In this document: positions 1-8,452 of the stretch, piece by piece
Layout: every line of letters begins with the position of its first letter
Position numbering within the stretch: position 1 is the stretch's first letter
Assembly (NCBI GenBank): GCA_900552685.1
Contig: USAJ01000001.1
Coordinates: forward strand, 100,752-164,751
DNA from: an uncultured Collinsella sp.
GTDB lineage: Bacteria > Actinomycetota > Coriobacteriia > Coriobacteriales > Coriobacteriaceae
DNA length: 64,000 nucleotides
Direction: 5' to 3'
Made by a program: the position numbers and the translations under genes
The notes under the pieces: model-generated
Database searches by the model: none
What the model saw: only the letters and a program-made list of their open reading frames with translations
Told to the model about the DNA's origin: nothing

Positions 1-1034
1 AGGTCAAACGAAACGAACCCGTCGTGCTCGTGCAGGTCGTGGATGGAGAGCGCGGGATCGATCTGCATGACGCCGCGCTTGACCCAGCCGCGCAAGTCAT
101 CGCCGGTTGTCGCGATGGGGTCGCAGTGCAGCGTGATACCAATGCCCATCTGGCGCTTGATGTCGTGCTCGATGGTGTCCAGAATCTCGTGGTGCTCAAA
201 CGCGTCGCCCTCGCCGGGCATCTCCACGTGGGCGCTGGCAAACTGACGACCGGGGCCGTAGTCGTGCACCATGAGGTCGTGTGTGCCCAAGACCTGTGGA
301 TAGGACATGATCTTGTCGCGGATTGCCTGGACGAGCTTGGGGTCGGGCGCTTGCCCCAGCAACGGGCTGATGGCGTCGCGCACCAGGCCCAGACCGCTGA
401 TGCAGATGAAGACGCCCACACCCAGGCCTGCCCAGCCATCGAGATCAAAGCCGGTCGTCTGCGAAATAAGCGCCGCCACCAAGACCGAGCCCGAGGTGAT
501 GACGTCGTTTTTGGAGTCCTGCGCCGTGGCGATGAGCGTCTCGGAATCGATGCGGTTGCCCAGCGTGCGGTTGAACGCTGCCATCCAGAGCTTAACGAGC
601 ATGGACGTAGCCAGTGCCGCAAGGGAAATAAACGTGTAAGCGGTGGGCGAGGGCTTGATGATCTTAGTGACCGACTCGAGAATCAGGTTGATGCCGACGG
701 CGCAAACCAGGACGGCGACGAACAGGCCGGCTAGGTACTCGTAGCGGCCGTGACCATAGGGGTGGCCTTCGTCTGCCGGGCGGCTGGCAAGGCGGAAACC
801 GAGCAGGCTCACAATGTTGCTCGAGGCATCGGAGAGGTTGTTGAAAGCGTCGGCGATGAGGGAGACGGAGCCGGCGAGCAGACCCGCGATGCCCTTGGCC
901 AGGCACAGGGTGATGTTGAGGCCAATGCAGACGAGGCTTGCGGAAAAGCCCGCGTTGGTGCGGCAAGATGCATCGACCGGCTCGCTCTCGCTGCCGGGAA
1001 CAAGCGTATGTACCAGCCGATTTACAAATAGCAT
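1..1034 (-). CDS. Cation diffusion facilitator exporter, Mn-type (3' end outside window)
   Basis: Reading leftward from an ATG at 1034 (AGGAC ribosome site just upstream) the frame stays open to the window edge, giving about 344 residues without a stop, so the C-terminus is missing. The protein is a membrane CDF antiporter exporting divalent metal in exchange for protons. TM2 carries N65-x3-D69 (NNLSD) and TM5 carries D173-x3-D177 (DSKND), after the family GHPYGHGRYEYLAG loop. An N-D-D-D site is the arrangement described for MntE-type manganese exporters, whereas Zn exporters usually have His in one pair. The cytoplasmic C-terminal domain (GxGxxxxxxxHxEMPG-like stretch) is partly visible. Family is certain; Mn specificity is inferred from the four ligands. 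Confidence 0.9.
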   Translation of the reverse strand, partial: MLFVNRLVHTLVPGSESEPVDASCRTNAGFSASLVCIGLNITLCLAKGIAGLLAGSVSLIADAFNNLSDASSNIVSLLGFRLASRPADEGHPYGHGRYEYLAGLFVAVLVCAVGINLILESVTKIIKPSPTAYTFISLAALATSMLVKLWMAAFNRTLGNRIDSETLIATAQDSKNDVITSGSVLVAALISQTTGFDLDGWAGLGVGVFICISGLGLVRDAISPLLGQAPDPKLVQAIRDKIMSYPQVLGTHDLMVHDYGPGRQFASAHVEMPGEGDAFEHHEILDTIEHDIKRQMGIGITLHCDPIATTGDDLRGWVKRGVMQIDPALSIHDLHEHDGFVSFD

Positions 1035-1252
1035 AGCGGTCGTCCTCACAATCATGTTTAAGGGGATAGTGTAGCTCGCACGGGGGCGCCGTGCGCCGAT
1101 GCTCAGAAAATGCAGCAATAGTCTGCCGGTGCTAACGAGCGAGCCTTCTCGTCTGCCTGGGTGGTCCATTTTGGGCCACATGGGTATGGGCATGTGCCTG
1201 CTTGCTCGACATACTTAATGTCGACAGCCCCTGTGCAAAGGAGGACGTTTCC

Positions 1253-2590
1253 ATGGACGAGATGTTTGCCATTAAATGTCAAAACTGCGGCGGCCCTATG
1301 TACTCGCACCAGGCTAAGCGCAGCTTTGAATGCGCCTATTGCGGCACGGTGGTTCCGTGGCAGGCGGACGCCGGAGAGCCCAAGAGCGCTTTGGGTATTC
1401 GCCATACGCCGTTGACGGTGGTGGATGGACTGCTCAAACTCACGCATGTGTCGCAACTCGAGCGCCCGCAGGACCCGGACTGGTATTTCTTCAATGCGCA
1501 CTGGCGCAATCAGTCGGTCCTGGAACATCTGCTGTGGGAGGATCGCGGCACGGCGCAGGAGTTCCAAGAGGCCACGCATGTGAGCATTCCTTGCCCCTTC
1601 TGCGGAGCGTCCTTTGAGGGCGAGTCAACGCAGCGTGTGTTTGAGTGCCCGTCCTGCGGCAATAAGATCGGCATTGCGGACCTGCTCAAGCCGGGGACGT
1701 TTAGCAAGCGCCTGACCATGGGCGTTGGTGCGGAGTATGTGCCCGAGCAGGGTATTCCCTGCGAAATCTCGCCGCAGCAGGCACGTGCCAACGCGCTGCA
1801 GCTGGTGCGCCAGTATCCGGATGCCTTTGCCGGGCACGACGTGGAAGACGCGATCCAAAACGACATGATGCTCTTCTATTTCCCCATGGCGCTGGCGGAC
1901 TTGCGCATGATGGCGAGCTTCCCGGGCAAGGGCCTGATCAAGGAGGCCTTGGTGTACTACGAGGTGCTCGACTGGGCATACCCCAGGGCAAACTACCTGG
2001 ACGTTCGCCTCATGGGCATTTTGGAGCCGTGGGACTTTGCCAAGGTCGGTCCGTTCGATCCCGCCATGCAGGAAGGTGACTTTCGCGTTGTCTCAGTCGA
2101 TGCGTCTACCAAGGACCAGGTGGTCATTGATAAGTTGGCGCTCGACGTTGCGGGCAACGACGCCGAGGCTGTACTGGGGCTCAATAAAAAGAGCATTCGC
2201 ATGTGGGCGCGCAAGGCCCGCAAACATAAGGACGGCCTGGTGATGGTGCCGGTCTACTTTGTCGATCGTCCGGCGACAGACGGCCGCGATGGCGAGCAGG
2301 TGCGCATTGCCGTAAACGGCCAGACGGGCCGCGCGGCCGCGGTGGTGTTTAGCGACAAGCGCGAAACGCATATCGTGGCGCCGCTCAGCCCGAGCCTGCA
2401 TCTGTCCGGTGAGAGCACCGTGCACGCCACGCCCGTCGAGGTCAAATACGTTAAATCGCCCTTCCTGTACCAGATCGTGCGCCGTGGAGGCGGCGAGCAA
2501 CCGCGCCAGGTTGCAGCCGCCGTCGAGGGTTCCTACCGAGAGGAGAAGCCCAAACGCCGCGGTCTGCTGGGTGCGCTATTTGGGAAGTAG
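1253..2590 (+). CDS. Zinc-ribbon protein of unknown function
   Basis: A 445-residue soluble protein. The start is the ATG at 1253 because a perfect AAAGGAGG lies at 1237-1244; an upstream in-frame start lacks one. Two zinc ribbons are visible: C9-x2-C12 with C27-x2-C30 at the extreme N-terminus, and a second CPFCG / CPSCG pair near residues 110-130. Each resembles the short TFIIB-type ribbons used as structural zinc sites. The rest contains no motif I recognise, no signal peptide and no membrane segment. It stands alone, divergent from the CDF exporter. I do not know its function. Confidence 0.85.
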   Translation: MDEMFAIKCQNCGGPMYSHQAKRSFECAYCGTVVPWQADAGEPKSALGIRHTPLTVVDGLLKLTHVSQLERPQDPDWYFFNAHWRNQSVLEHLLWEDRGTAQEFQEATHVSIPCPFCGASFEGESTQRVFECPSCGNKIGIADLLKPGTFSKRLTMGVGAEYVPEQGIPCEISPQQARANALQLVRQYPDAFAGHDVEDAIQNDMMLFYFPMALADLRMMASFPGKGLIKEALVYYEVLDWAYPRANYLDVRLMGILEPWDFAKVGPFDPAMQEGDFRVVSVDASTKDQVVIDKLALDVAGNDAEAVLGLNKKSIRMWARKARKHKDGLVMVPVYFVDRPATDGRDGEQVRIAVNGQTGRAAAVVFSDKRETHIVAPLSPSLHLSGESTVHATPVEVKYVKSPFLYQIVRRGGGEQPRQVAAAVEGSYREEKPKRRGLLGALFGK

Positions 2591-3015
2591 GGGAGTAGCA
2601 CCGGTTGTTGCCGTAAGGTGATGGCCGGGGGTGCGGGGCAGCTCCCAGGAGTGCGGGCTGCCGTCTGATTGTTTGAGGGTGCCAGATGTAAATAAACAGT
2701 GGAGCGGCTGCAAAAGAGCCTCCTCACTGGGTAAAATCAGGTTGTGCCGCGGAACCCGCTCCTCAGCTAGTCACACTTCGGAAGCGCGGGCAACGCAGGT
2801 ATTATCGTCTAAAGGGCCGGCTGCAACCGGCCCTTTTCTGTGGCAGCCAATGGACCCACATCAGACGAAGGCCGCGTCTTTGCCTGTCAGGTCACGCTCG
2901 CCAGCCACGGCTAGAATGTCGTTGCCGGCGTCCATGACCGGTATTGTTTCGTAGCGTGCGTCGCAACCGCGAGTGCGCCTGCGACGGCTGCGGTGGCTTC
3001 GGTCGCAACGTGCTG
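2591..3015. other. Intergenic region with a terminator and a possible gene remnant
   Basis: This 425-bp stretch lies between the zinc-ribbon gene and the convergent DUF1016 gene. It contains a strong hairpin terminator (2811-2837). Between the zinc-ribbon stop and that hairpin are about 220 bp with local inverted arms (for example CCCGC near 2755 and GCGGG near 2786), so a small structured RNA is possible, but no known RNA family is recognisable. On the minus strand 2861-2970 reads as a short C-terminal-like peptide (ends DLTGKDAAFV, stop at 2861) without a start, perhaps a degraded gene. Confidence 0.4.
2811..2837 (+). terminator. Rho-independent terminator
   Basis: AAAGGGCCGG and CCGGCCCTTT pair perfectly around a six-base loop, followed by TTTTCT on the plus strand. 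It lies 220 bp beyond the zinc-ribbon gene, so it may end that transcript or an unrecognised small RNA. Confidence 0.8.
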
Positions 3016-4065
3016 CTACCCTTGCGTTTCGCCATTGGTCGCTTCGTTGATGGCGCGGTACTCGGCGCTTAGTTCGCGCGCCAGCTCTTCCTTGCTTGGA
3101 AGATACGGCAGGTATTTGGCGGCAAACACTTGGTCGTTGTCTTCGGGCAGCGTGTACTCGACAATCGAATCGCTTTTGTCCGCGCAGAGCACGATGCCTA
3201 TGGGCGGATTGTCGCCTTCGTTCATGAGCTCGCGCGTGTAGTAGTTCACATACATTTGCATCTGGCCCAGGTCCTGATGCGTAAGGTCGTCCGTCTTAAG
3301 GTCGATGAGCACGAAGCAGCGCATCAGATAGTTGTAAAAAACAAGGTCAATATAGAAATGGCGCCCATCAAAGGTGATGCGCTTTTGGCGCGCCTCGAAA
3401 GCGAAACCACGGCCAAGCTCCAGCAGGAACTTCTGAAGATGCGTGATGAGCGCCTGCTCTAGATCGCTCTCGCGAAACGCAGTATCGTCCGAGAAACCTA
3501 AAAACTCCAGTACATATGGGTCGCGGATGATATCCTCGGGGCGACGAGCCGGGGCGCTCTTTTGGATTTCCTGGGTGACGGCCTCCTTGTCCTTGCTGGC
3601 AAGTAGGCGCTCGCGGAACATGGTGTTGATCTGGCGTTCGAGCTGACGCGTGCTCCAACGAGAATCGGCGCATTCGTTCATGTACCATGTTCGAGCATCA
3701 GGGTCGGTTATACGCGATAACCTGCGGTAATGTGTCCAATTCAATTCGGAACGCAGCGCGTTCCGGATTGGGAACGCAAGATAAAACTGACGCATGTATC
3801 TTAAGCTTCTGGCGTTGAAGCCTCTGCCAAAATCCTTAGTCAATCTAACGGCAAGTTCGTCGATCAGTGCATCGCCATACTTGGCGCGCTCCTCTCCGCC
3901 CTGTTCATCAACAATACTCTTGCCGATCTCCCAATATGCCTCAACCATCGCAAAGTTAACGGCGGTATAGGCCTTGTCGCGAGCGGCGTTGAGAATCGAG
4001 GAGACCTGCTTGTAAAAACCTTCGGGCACGATTGCCGATTCTCCACGGTTTACTAGTTCACCCAT
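3016..4065 (-). CDS. YhcG/DUF1016 family PD-(D/E)xK nuclease
   Basis: About 349 residues with both parts of the DUF1016 family: an N-terminal helical domain (AYWEIGKSIV, FNARSLRYMRQFYLAFP, LSWTHYRRL-like NWTHYRRLSRI) and a C-terminal restriction-endonuclease fold. The nuclease core shows an acidic residue in DLVFYN about residue 243 and the strand VLIDLK, where the usual E of ExK is D. Such proteins are often found near restriction or defence genes and their cellular role is poorly defined. Here it stands alone with no restriction genes beside it. Start is the ATG at 4065; an immediately upstream GTG is also possible. The lone position and flanking non-coding remnant suggest an acquired gene. 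Confidence 0.88.
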   Translation of the reverse strand: MGELVNRGESAIVPEGFYKQVSSILNAARDKAYTAVNFAMVEAYWEIGKSIVDEQGGEERAKYGDALIDELAVRLTKDFGRGFNARSLRYMRQFYLAFPIRNALRSELNWTHYRRLSRITDPDARTWYMNECADSRWSTRQLERQINTMFRERLLASKDKEAVTQEIQKSAPARRPEDIIRDPYVLEFLGFSDDTAFRESDLEQALITHLQKFLLELGRGFAFEARQKRITFDGRHFYIDLVFYNYLMRCFVLIDLKTDDLTHQDLGQMQMYVNYYTRELMNEGDNPPIGIVLCADKSDSIVEYTLPEDNDQVFAAKYLPYLPSKEELARELSAEYRAINEATNGETQG

Positions 4066-4233
4066 CACTGTCGCCCCACTTTCCTCTTGTGGAATGCATC
4101 TTTAACGCATTTAGTTTAAAGCCTCGCGCGGACACGAATTGCTATGTTGTCTGGCACCTTCGCATGGGAGCCTTGCGGTGGTTAAAATGTGACCATAGAG
4201 GCAGTTTTAGCGAACCCCGCGGGAGTGACGCGT

Positions 4234-4503
4234 ATGGACAACAACACGCTGCTGTTCCAGGACAAAGGTTCGGGTAGGTTTAAAGACGTTAAGATCTACC
4301 CCAACCGTATTGAGGTGCTCAAGAAGGACACTTTCGGCGGCAAGCACACCGAGATTGTCTATCTTAAGGACATTACGGGCGTCAATAGAATCAAGGGCCG
4401 CGATGTTTTTCTGCGCAATCGACTGTTGACTGCTTGCGTCTTTAGCCTGAGCAGCCGTGCGAAGGCCCAGGAGTTTGTTAACGCGCTGAACATGGTGATG
4501 TAG
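4234..4503 (+). CDS. Small PH-like domain protein
   Basis: An 89-residue soluble protein: MDNNTLLF, then a run of alternating beta strands (VKIYPNRIEVLKKD, HTEIVYLKDITGVNRIK, RLLTACVFSLSS) and a C-terminal helix (KAQEFVNALNMV). This is the pattern of a minimal bacterial pleckstrin-homology-like barrel with its closing helix. A longer reading from a GTG at 4189 is possible, but the ATG at 4234 has a GGGAGTG ribosome site at suitable distance. Function unknown; such domains usually mediate membrane or protein contacts. Confidence 0.75.
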   Translation: MDNNTLLFQDKGSGRFKDVKIYPNRIEVLKKDTFGGKHTEIVYLKDITGVNRIKGRDVFLRNRLLTACVFSLSSRAKAQEFVNALNMVM

Positions 4504-4531
4504 CCTATGGCGACGTTTGGGCCAAGGTGAA

Positions 4532-4567
4532 AATCGGGGCGCAGAACGGTATCCTGCGCCCCCGATT
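4532..4567 (-). terminator. Terminator of the PI-PLC gene
   Basis: AATCGGGGCGCAG pairs with CTGCGCCCCCGATT with one bulged base. Read on the minus strand it is followed by TTTTC, so it ends the leftward PI-PLC transcript; it lies between convergent genes. Confidence 0.75.
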
Positions 4568-4597
4568 GAGTCGATGTGTCTAAAAGGGCCGGCTTGC

Positions 4598-7093
4598 CTA
4601 TTCGCTATCGTCCCCAGCGTTTTCGCGGTCATTTGCAAGCATCGCTGCGCCGGCGACCGTCGTCGCCACGGCGGCAGCGGCGAGCCCGGCGGCAATGCCG
4701 GAGCCATCGCCCGTGTCGGCGAGTTTTCCGCCCGAGCCCTTGCCCTTGTTGTCCTTGCCGTTCTTGTCGGTGCTGCTCGCGTTGGTGCCGTTGCCGCTGC
4801 CGGTGCCGCCCGCACTGCCCGAGGCCGCTACGGTAAAGCTTGCGGCTCCGTCGGTGGCAAGCGTGTAGTTTTGCGCCGCGTCGCCCAACAGACCTTTCGC
4901 ACGCACCCAATACGTCCCCGCGGCAAATGCCTCGCCCTCGGCCATTGCCGTGCCCGGAGCGCCGTCCGCGTCGTGCACAAACTCGAGCTGGGCGGTGCAG
5001 GCGTCGGTTTCGAGCTTGCCCTCGAGTGATGCCGCAATCTTGGCGCGCACGTCTTCGCCGGCCTTAAGGCCTTCGAGTCCCTCAAAATGGGGCGTCAGCG
5101 CGAGCGGATCGATATCGATGGGCACGAAGCCCTGCAGTCCTGTAGCGGTCTCGTTGCCCAGGGCGTCGACATCCACGTATTCGATGGCAAACGCGCTGCC
5201 AGAAGCGGCCACGTTGAGTACGTTGCTGCTGTTAACGAGGCGGAAATGACCCTCGCCAACGGTCTTGCCATCCTGGAATGAGGCATCGCTCAGCGAGTCG
5301 CCGTACGTCATGCGCATGCGGGTCGGGAGATAGTACGGGAGATAGTACGAAGCCGTCTGCTTGTGCTCCGTATCGTAATTGCGCTGATAGATGCTCCGGG
5401 CCAGCGCCGCATCAACAAAGTCGGATGCGATGATGCCAATGTGCTTGAGGTAATCTGACTTTGTATCCTCGATGCCGCTGGGATTGATGTACGGGCTCTT
5501 ATACAGATGCTCGTTGACTACTCGTGCCGAGGTAAAAGGATTGCCTCCGTGCGACAAGCCCGTGCAGCTGGTGTAGTTGATAGACCAGCAACGCTCCAGG
5601 ACTTTCTCCTTGGCCCCGTTATCGTCCTCGACATCTACCTCGTTGCGCGTGCGTCCGGTCGTTTCCTTCAGCGCATTATCGACCCAGCTGAGCTTGTCGG
5701 TTCCCGTGAGTTTGTACTTGTCCTGGGCGTATACCTTGGTGCAATAGGGCTCTTTGTCGCCTGTTTCCCCCGCGGCTTCAAAGCCCTGCGCGTTTTGGAC
5801 GAGGCACATGGAGCTACTGTCGGTGTGCGCTGCGATTTTGTTATCCCATTCGGTGAGGTCGAGTCCCCACGTGTGGCCGCTTACGCTGTCGCCGGCGAGC
5901 CTAAATCGACGCAGCAGAACGATCTTTCCGCGCACCTCGCCCAGTGTGGGAACGCGGCTCGACGTATAGAACAGTTTGGGGTTGTCGTCCAAAACCTTGG
6001 CGAAAGCCGTCGTAACACTTTCGTCGGTAGCCTCGTCGTTGCCTCGTGATACAAGCATGATGAGCGCTTCTGTCGGGTTTTCGTTCAAAAACGTTTTGAA
6101 GTAGCCTATGACATCGGAAAGATGCAAAAAGTACGCGTCTTTTTTGAGCAGGTAGTACATCCCATGGTCGATGCCAGGGTTGTCGCCCTTTCCGAGCCGG
6201 ATATCAAAATAGCGAATGCCTTCGAGCAACTGCGTGGGAATGTAATCCTGCTGGCATTTTACTTGCGAGGATTGGGGCTCAGTGTCGTTGTCCACGCTGC
6301 AGGTGCCCGAATCGTGCGTGCCCGGGATGCTCAGCTCGTCGAGGAACTTGTTGTCCTCGACGTATTTCATCCAACATGGTCCGTCGACGTAGCTGCTGTA
6401 CGTAATCCAGTCGAGGCTGCTAACCGTGGCATCGTTCTTTTTCATGTCGTAACCGATAAGTTCGAGCTCCCACGGAATGCTCTTACTCTTACTCTTATGA
6501 CAGATCTTATTGTTGTCCTGGTCTTCGCCGTTCGATTCTATTGCCAGGTACTTAATGTCTTTTTTCTCGGTTTCTTTCTCGACCGTGCGGTCTCGGATGA
6601 TATAGGTTCCGTTTGATTGACGCTCGAACGCAAAAGAGCGGCTGGGCTTGCCGTCATGCTCGCCACTCCATACGTGGATGACCTTTCCGTCTTTGTCCGA
6701 GTCGCCATCGACCGACCAAATGCTGTAGCCCGTCTTTTTATGCTCTTCGAAATTGAGCAAGGTGCGGATAGCATACCAGTTTGTATCGTCATTCTTGGTC
6801 GTTACGTTCTCAAGGATGAGCTTGCTGGATGTGCCGTCATTAAACAGATGGCAGACGTTGCCGATGACGTTGCCGTCTTCGTTAACGCTTGCGGTGCGAA
6901 AATAGCCCGCGGGGCGAAGGCGAATGACGAAATTGTCGAGGCTGACCGACGCTGTGGCAGCGTCGTCTGCAAATGCCGTTCGTGGGCCAATGCCCAATGC
7001 CGCGGTTTCGGGCAGGCTTGCAAGTGGCGACAACGCCGCGAGTCCAAGGCCCAACGTAAATGCTCGGCGGCTGATGGCGTGGTGTTCGGTCAT
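4598..7093 (-). CDS. Secreted, wall-anchored PI-PLC-like protein with lectin-like domain
   Basis: 831 residues. The N-terminus (SRRAFTLGLGLAA) is a twin-arginine signal. Residues 53-220 have the rhythm of a ricin-type beta-trefoil (IWSV, HVW, FAFERQSNGTYIIRD, KYLAIESNG). Residues 240-500 are a phosphatidylinositol-specific phospholipase C X domain: the two catalytic-type histidines are H260 in SIPGTHDSGT and H310 in GIDHGMYY, with FDIRL between them. The C-terminus has a Ser/Gly/Lys linker, LADTGD as a sortase-type LPxTG variant, a hydrophobic segment and an acidic tail. It should cleave inositol phospholipids or related glycolipids outside the cell; the substrate cannot be read from sequence. 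Start chosen at 7093 with GGAG upstream. No partner gene is adjacent. Confidence 0.88.
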   Translation of the reverse strand: MTEHHAISRRAFTLGLGLAALSPLASLPETAALGIGPRTAFADDAATASVSLDNFVIRLRPAGYFRTASVNEDGNVIGNVCHLFNDGTSSKLILENVTTKNDDTNWYAIRTLLNFEEHKKTGYSIWSVDGDSDKDGKVIHVWSGEHDGKPSRSFAFERQSNGTYIIRDRTVEKETEKKDIKYLAIESNGEDQDNNKICHKSKSKSIPWELELIGYDMKKNDATVSSLDWITYSSYVDGPCWMKYVEDNKFLDELSIPGTHDSGTCSVDNDTEPQSSQVKCQQDYIPTQLLEGIRYFDIRLGKGDNPGIDHGMYYLLKKDAYFLHLSDVIGYFKTFLNENPTEALIMLVSRGNDEATDESVTTAFAKVLDDNPKLFYTSSRVPTLGEVRGKIVLLRRFRLAGDSVSGHTWGLDLTEWDNKIAAHTDSSSMCLVQNAQGFEAAGETGDKEPYCTKVYAQDKYKLTGTDKLSWVDNALKETTGRTRNEVDVEDDNGAKEKVLERCWSINYTSCTGLSHGGNPFTSARVVNEHLYKSPYINPSGIEDTKSDYLKHIGIIASDFVDAALARSIYQRNYDTEHKQTASYYLPYYLPTRMRMTYGDSLSDASFQDGKTVGEGHFRLVNSSNVLNVAASGSAFAIEYVDVDALGNETATGLQGFVPIDIDPLALTPHFEGLEGLKAGEDVRAKIAASLEGKLETDACTAQLEFVHDADGAPGTAMAEGEAFAAGTYWVRAKGLLGDAAQNYTLATDGAASFTVAASGSAGGTGSGNGTNASSTDKNGKDNKGKGSGGKLADTGDGSGIAAGLAAAAVATTVAGAAMLANDRENAGDDSE

Positions 7094-7300
7094 AACTTCT
7101 CCATTCGTAGAGTGCGGTTATGCGATAGTTTTGGTCACTATACTGCTCAGATGTTTAAAGATGCTGGTTTAATTGTCTGCGCGGCGCAATAAATCGGCGG
7201 GCGGACGTGTTGGGGTGCTTGTCGTTTTCGTACTGTTGCTACATTTGGAGCGGTTCCGGCGTCCGGCATCCTCGCGTTCGTTGGCTACCGGCATAAGAAA

Positions 7301-7326
7301 GGGAGGGTCGGTTTACCGGCCCTCCC
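7301..7326 (-). terminator. Terminator of the lipoprotein gene
   Basis: GGGAGGGTCGG and CCGGCCCTCCC form an 11-pair stem with a TTTA loop. On the minus strand the stem is followed by TTTCTT, downstream of the lipoprotein gene. Confidence 0.85.
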
Positions 7327-7398
7327 TGGGTACGAAGCGCTGGGGTACCGCCGCTTGTTAGCACTGCGCCCGTGTTTCCCGCTGCGCTCGCCAGTTAC

Positions 7399-7992
7399 TT
7401 AGCGCTTGATCTCGATATCGTCGAGCTTGACGTCCATGGCCTCGGTCTTGGCCTCGGCGATGTCGTCGGCAAATTCCAGAGACTTCATCATGGTCTCGAC
7501 GGCGTCCTTGTGCTCCTCGACGTTGTCGATGCGCACATACACGCTGCCACCGTCAACGTCGGTGAAGTACTCGGTCGTCACGCCGCCCGAGTGTGTGTAG
7601 GAAGCGTTGCGCCAGGTCTTGCCGTTGTACTTGGCGGGGTCATTCTCGGTCCACTCAAAGCTGGCATTCCACTTTGCCTCGTAGTCGAACAGCTCGTCGG
7701 CGTTCTTGTCAGAGTCGAAGACGGGGATGAAGCGATCACTGGCGTGCTCGCTCTCGGTGAACTTAAACTGGGCCCTGTCGGCGGTGTCGCCGGCAACGTC
7801 GGTAATCTCGACGCCCTCGGGAACCTCGACCTTAAACCAAATGAAGTCGGTCCTCATATCCACGGCTGGCTTTTCTGCGCCGCCGCCACCGCCACTGCCG
7901 GTAGCGCCGCCGCTGCCGCCGCAACCCACCAGGGCAACCGCGGCAAAGAGACTGATGCAGAGGGTGAGAATCGCAAAGGCCTTCTTTTTCAT
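7399..7992 (-). CDS. Lipoprotein of unknown function
   Basis: 197 residues. The signal peptide MKKKAFAILTLCISLF ends in the lipobox LVGC, so the mature protein is lipid-anchored at the outer face of the membrane. A Gly/Ser linker follows, then one domain of about 150 residues rich in aromatic and acidic residues (FIWFKVEVPEGVEI, WNASFEWTENDPAKYNGKTW, VYVRIDN). I recognise no family. It is a single-gene transcript: its own terminator lies at 7301-7326 and the next gene upstream runs the other way. GAGGACACGACC upstream of the ATG is a good ribosome site. Confidence 0.85.
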   Translation of the reverse strand: MKKKAFAILTLCISLFAAVALVGCGGSGGATGSGGGGGAEKPAVDMRTDFIWFKVEVPEGVEITDVAGDTADRAQFKFTESEHASDRFIPVFDSDKNADELFDYEAKWNASFEWTENDPAKYNGKTWRNASYTHSGGVTTEYFTDVDGGSVYVRIDNVEEHKDAVETMMKSLEFADDIAEAKTEAMDVKLDDIEIKR

Positions 7993-8064
7993 GGTCGTGT
8001 CCTCCTCGATCTGTAATCGTCCATGGATTACCTGCCTTTACTGTACGCGTGGACGGCTCGCTAG

Positions 8065-8083
8065 GGTGGGCCATGTGTCCCAT
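8065..8083. repeat. 19-bp exact direct repeat, copy 1
   Basis: GGTGGGCCATGTGTCCCAT occurs here and again at 8273-8291, same orientation. This copy lies about 75 bp upstream of the lipoprotein start. It is partly self-complementary and could be a protein-binding site; nothing more can be said. Confidence 0.6.
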
Positions 8084-8135
8084 TCTGGGGGCTGGAATTG
8101 CGCCGACAAGTGGCAATATGTGCGGTCGCAAAAGA

Positions 8136-8164
8136 GGGGAGGGCCGATGCTGTCGGCCCTCCCC
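8136..8164 (-). terminator. Orphan terminator hairpin
   Basis: GGGGAGGGCCGA and TCGGCCCTCCCC pair perfectly over a five-base loop. On the minus strand it is followed by TCTTTT. No recognisable gene lies to its right on the minus strand before 8453, so the terminated transcript may be a small RNA. Confidence 0.65.
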
Positions 8165-8272
8165 GGGGTGAGGTGCCCGTTGATTTAATGGGGCGCGCGT
8201 GCGTGGGCGTTGCCCCAACAGGTTCCTTGTTTATAGATATGCCTCAGTTTTTGACGTCCGGAAGTCTCGAAA

Positions 8273-8291
8273 GGTGGGCCATGTGTCCCAT
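8273..8291. repeat. 19-bp exact direct repeat, copy 2
   Basis: Same 19 bases as 8065-8083, 160 bp upstream of the cyclohydrolase-family gene. The 460-bp region 7993-8452 otherwise holds only the orphan terminator. Confidence 0.6.
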
Positions 8292-8452
8292 GTTTGCGGT
8301 GCCGACGCCTATCGTTCGTCATAGAAATCCGCGATGGCCAGGTGCGCTGACGCTCATGTACTTATGGGCTAGACTTAGCACCATTATGTGATTGATGCGG
8401 TCGGTCGGCGGTTGCCACCCGACCGATGTATATGACTTGAAGGTGCGTGCGT

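Noticed and set aside
24..734. Long plus-strand open frames across the left edge
   Set aside because: They mirror the CDF exporter on the minus strand, whose membrane and metal motifs are unmistakable; high GC leaves antisense frames open.
2700..2810. SRP RNA or 6S RNA before the terminator at 2811
   Set aside because: CACTTCGGAAGCGCGGGCAA is faintly like the SRP loop but the invariant GGAAGGAAGCA block and the closing stem are absent.
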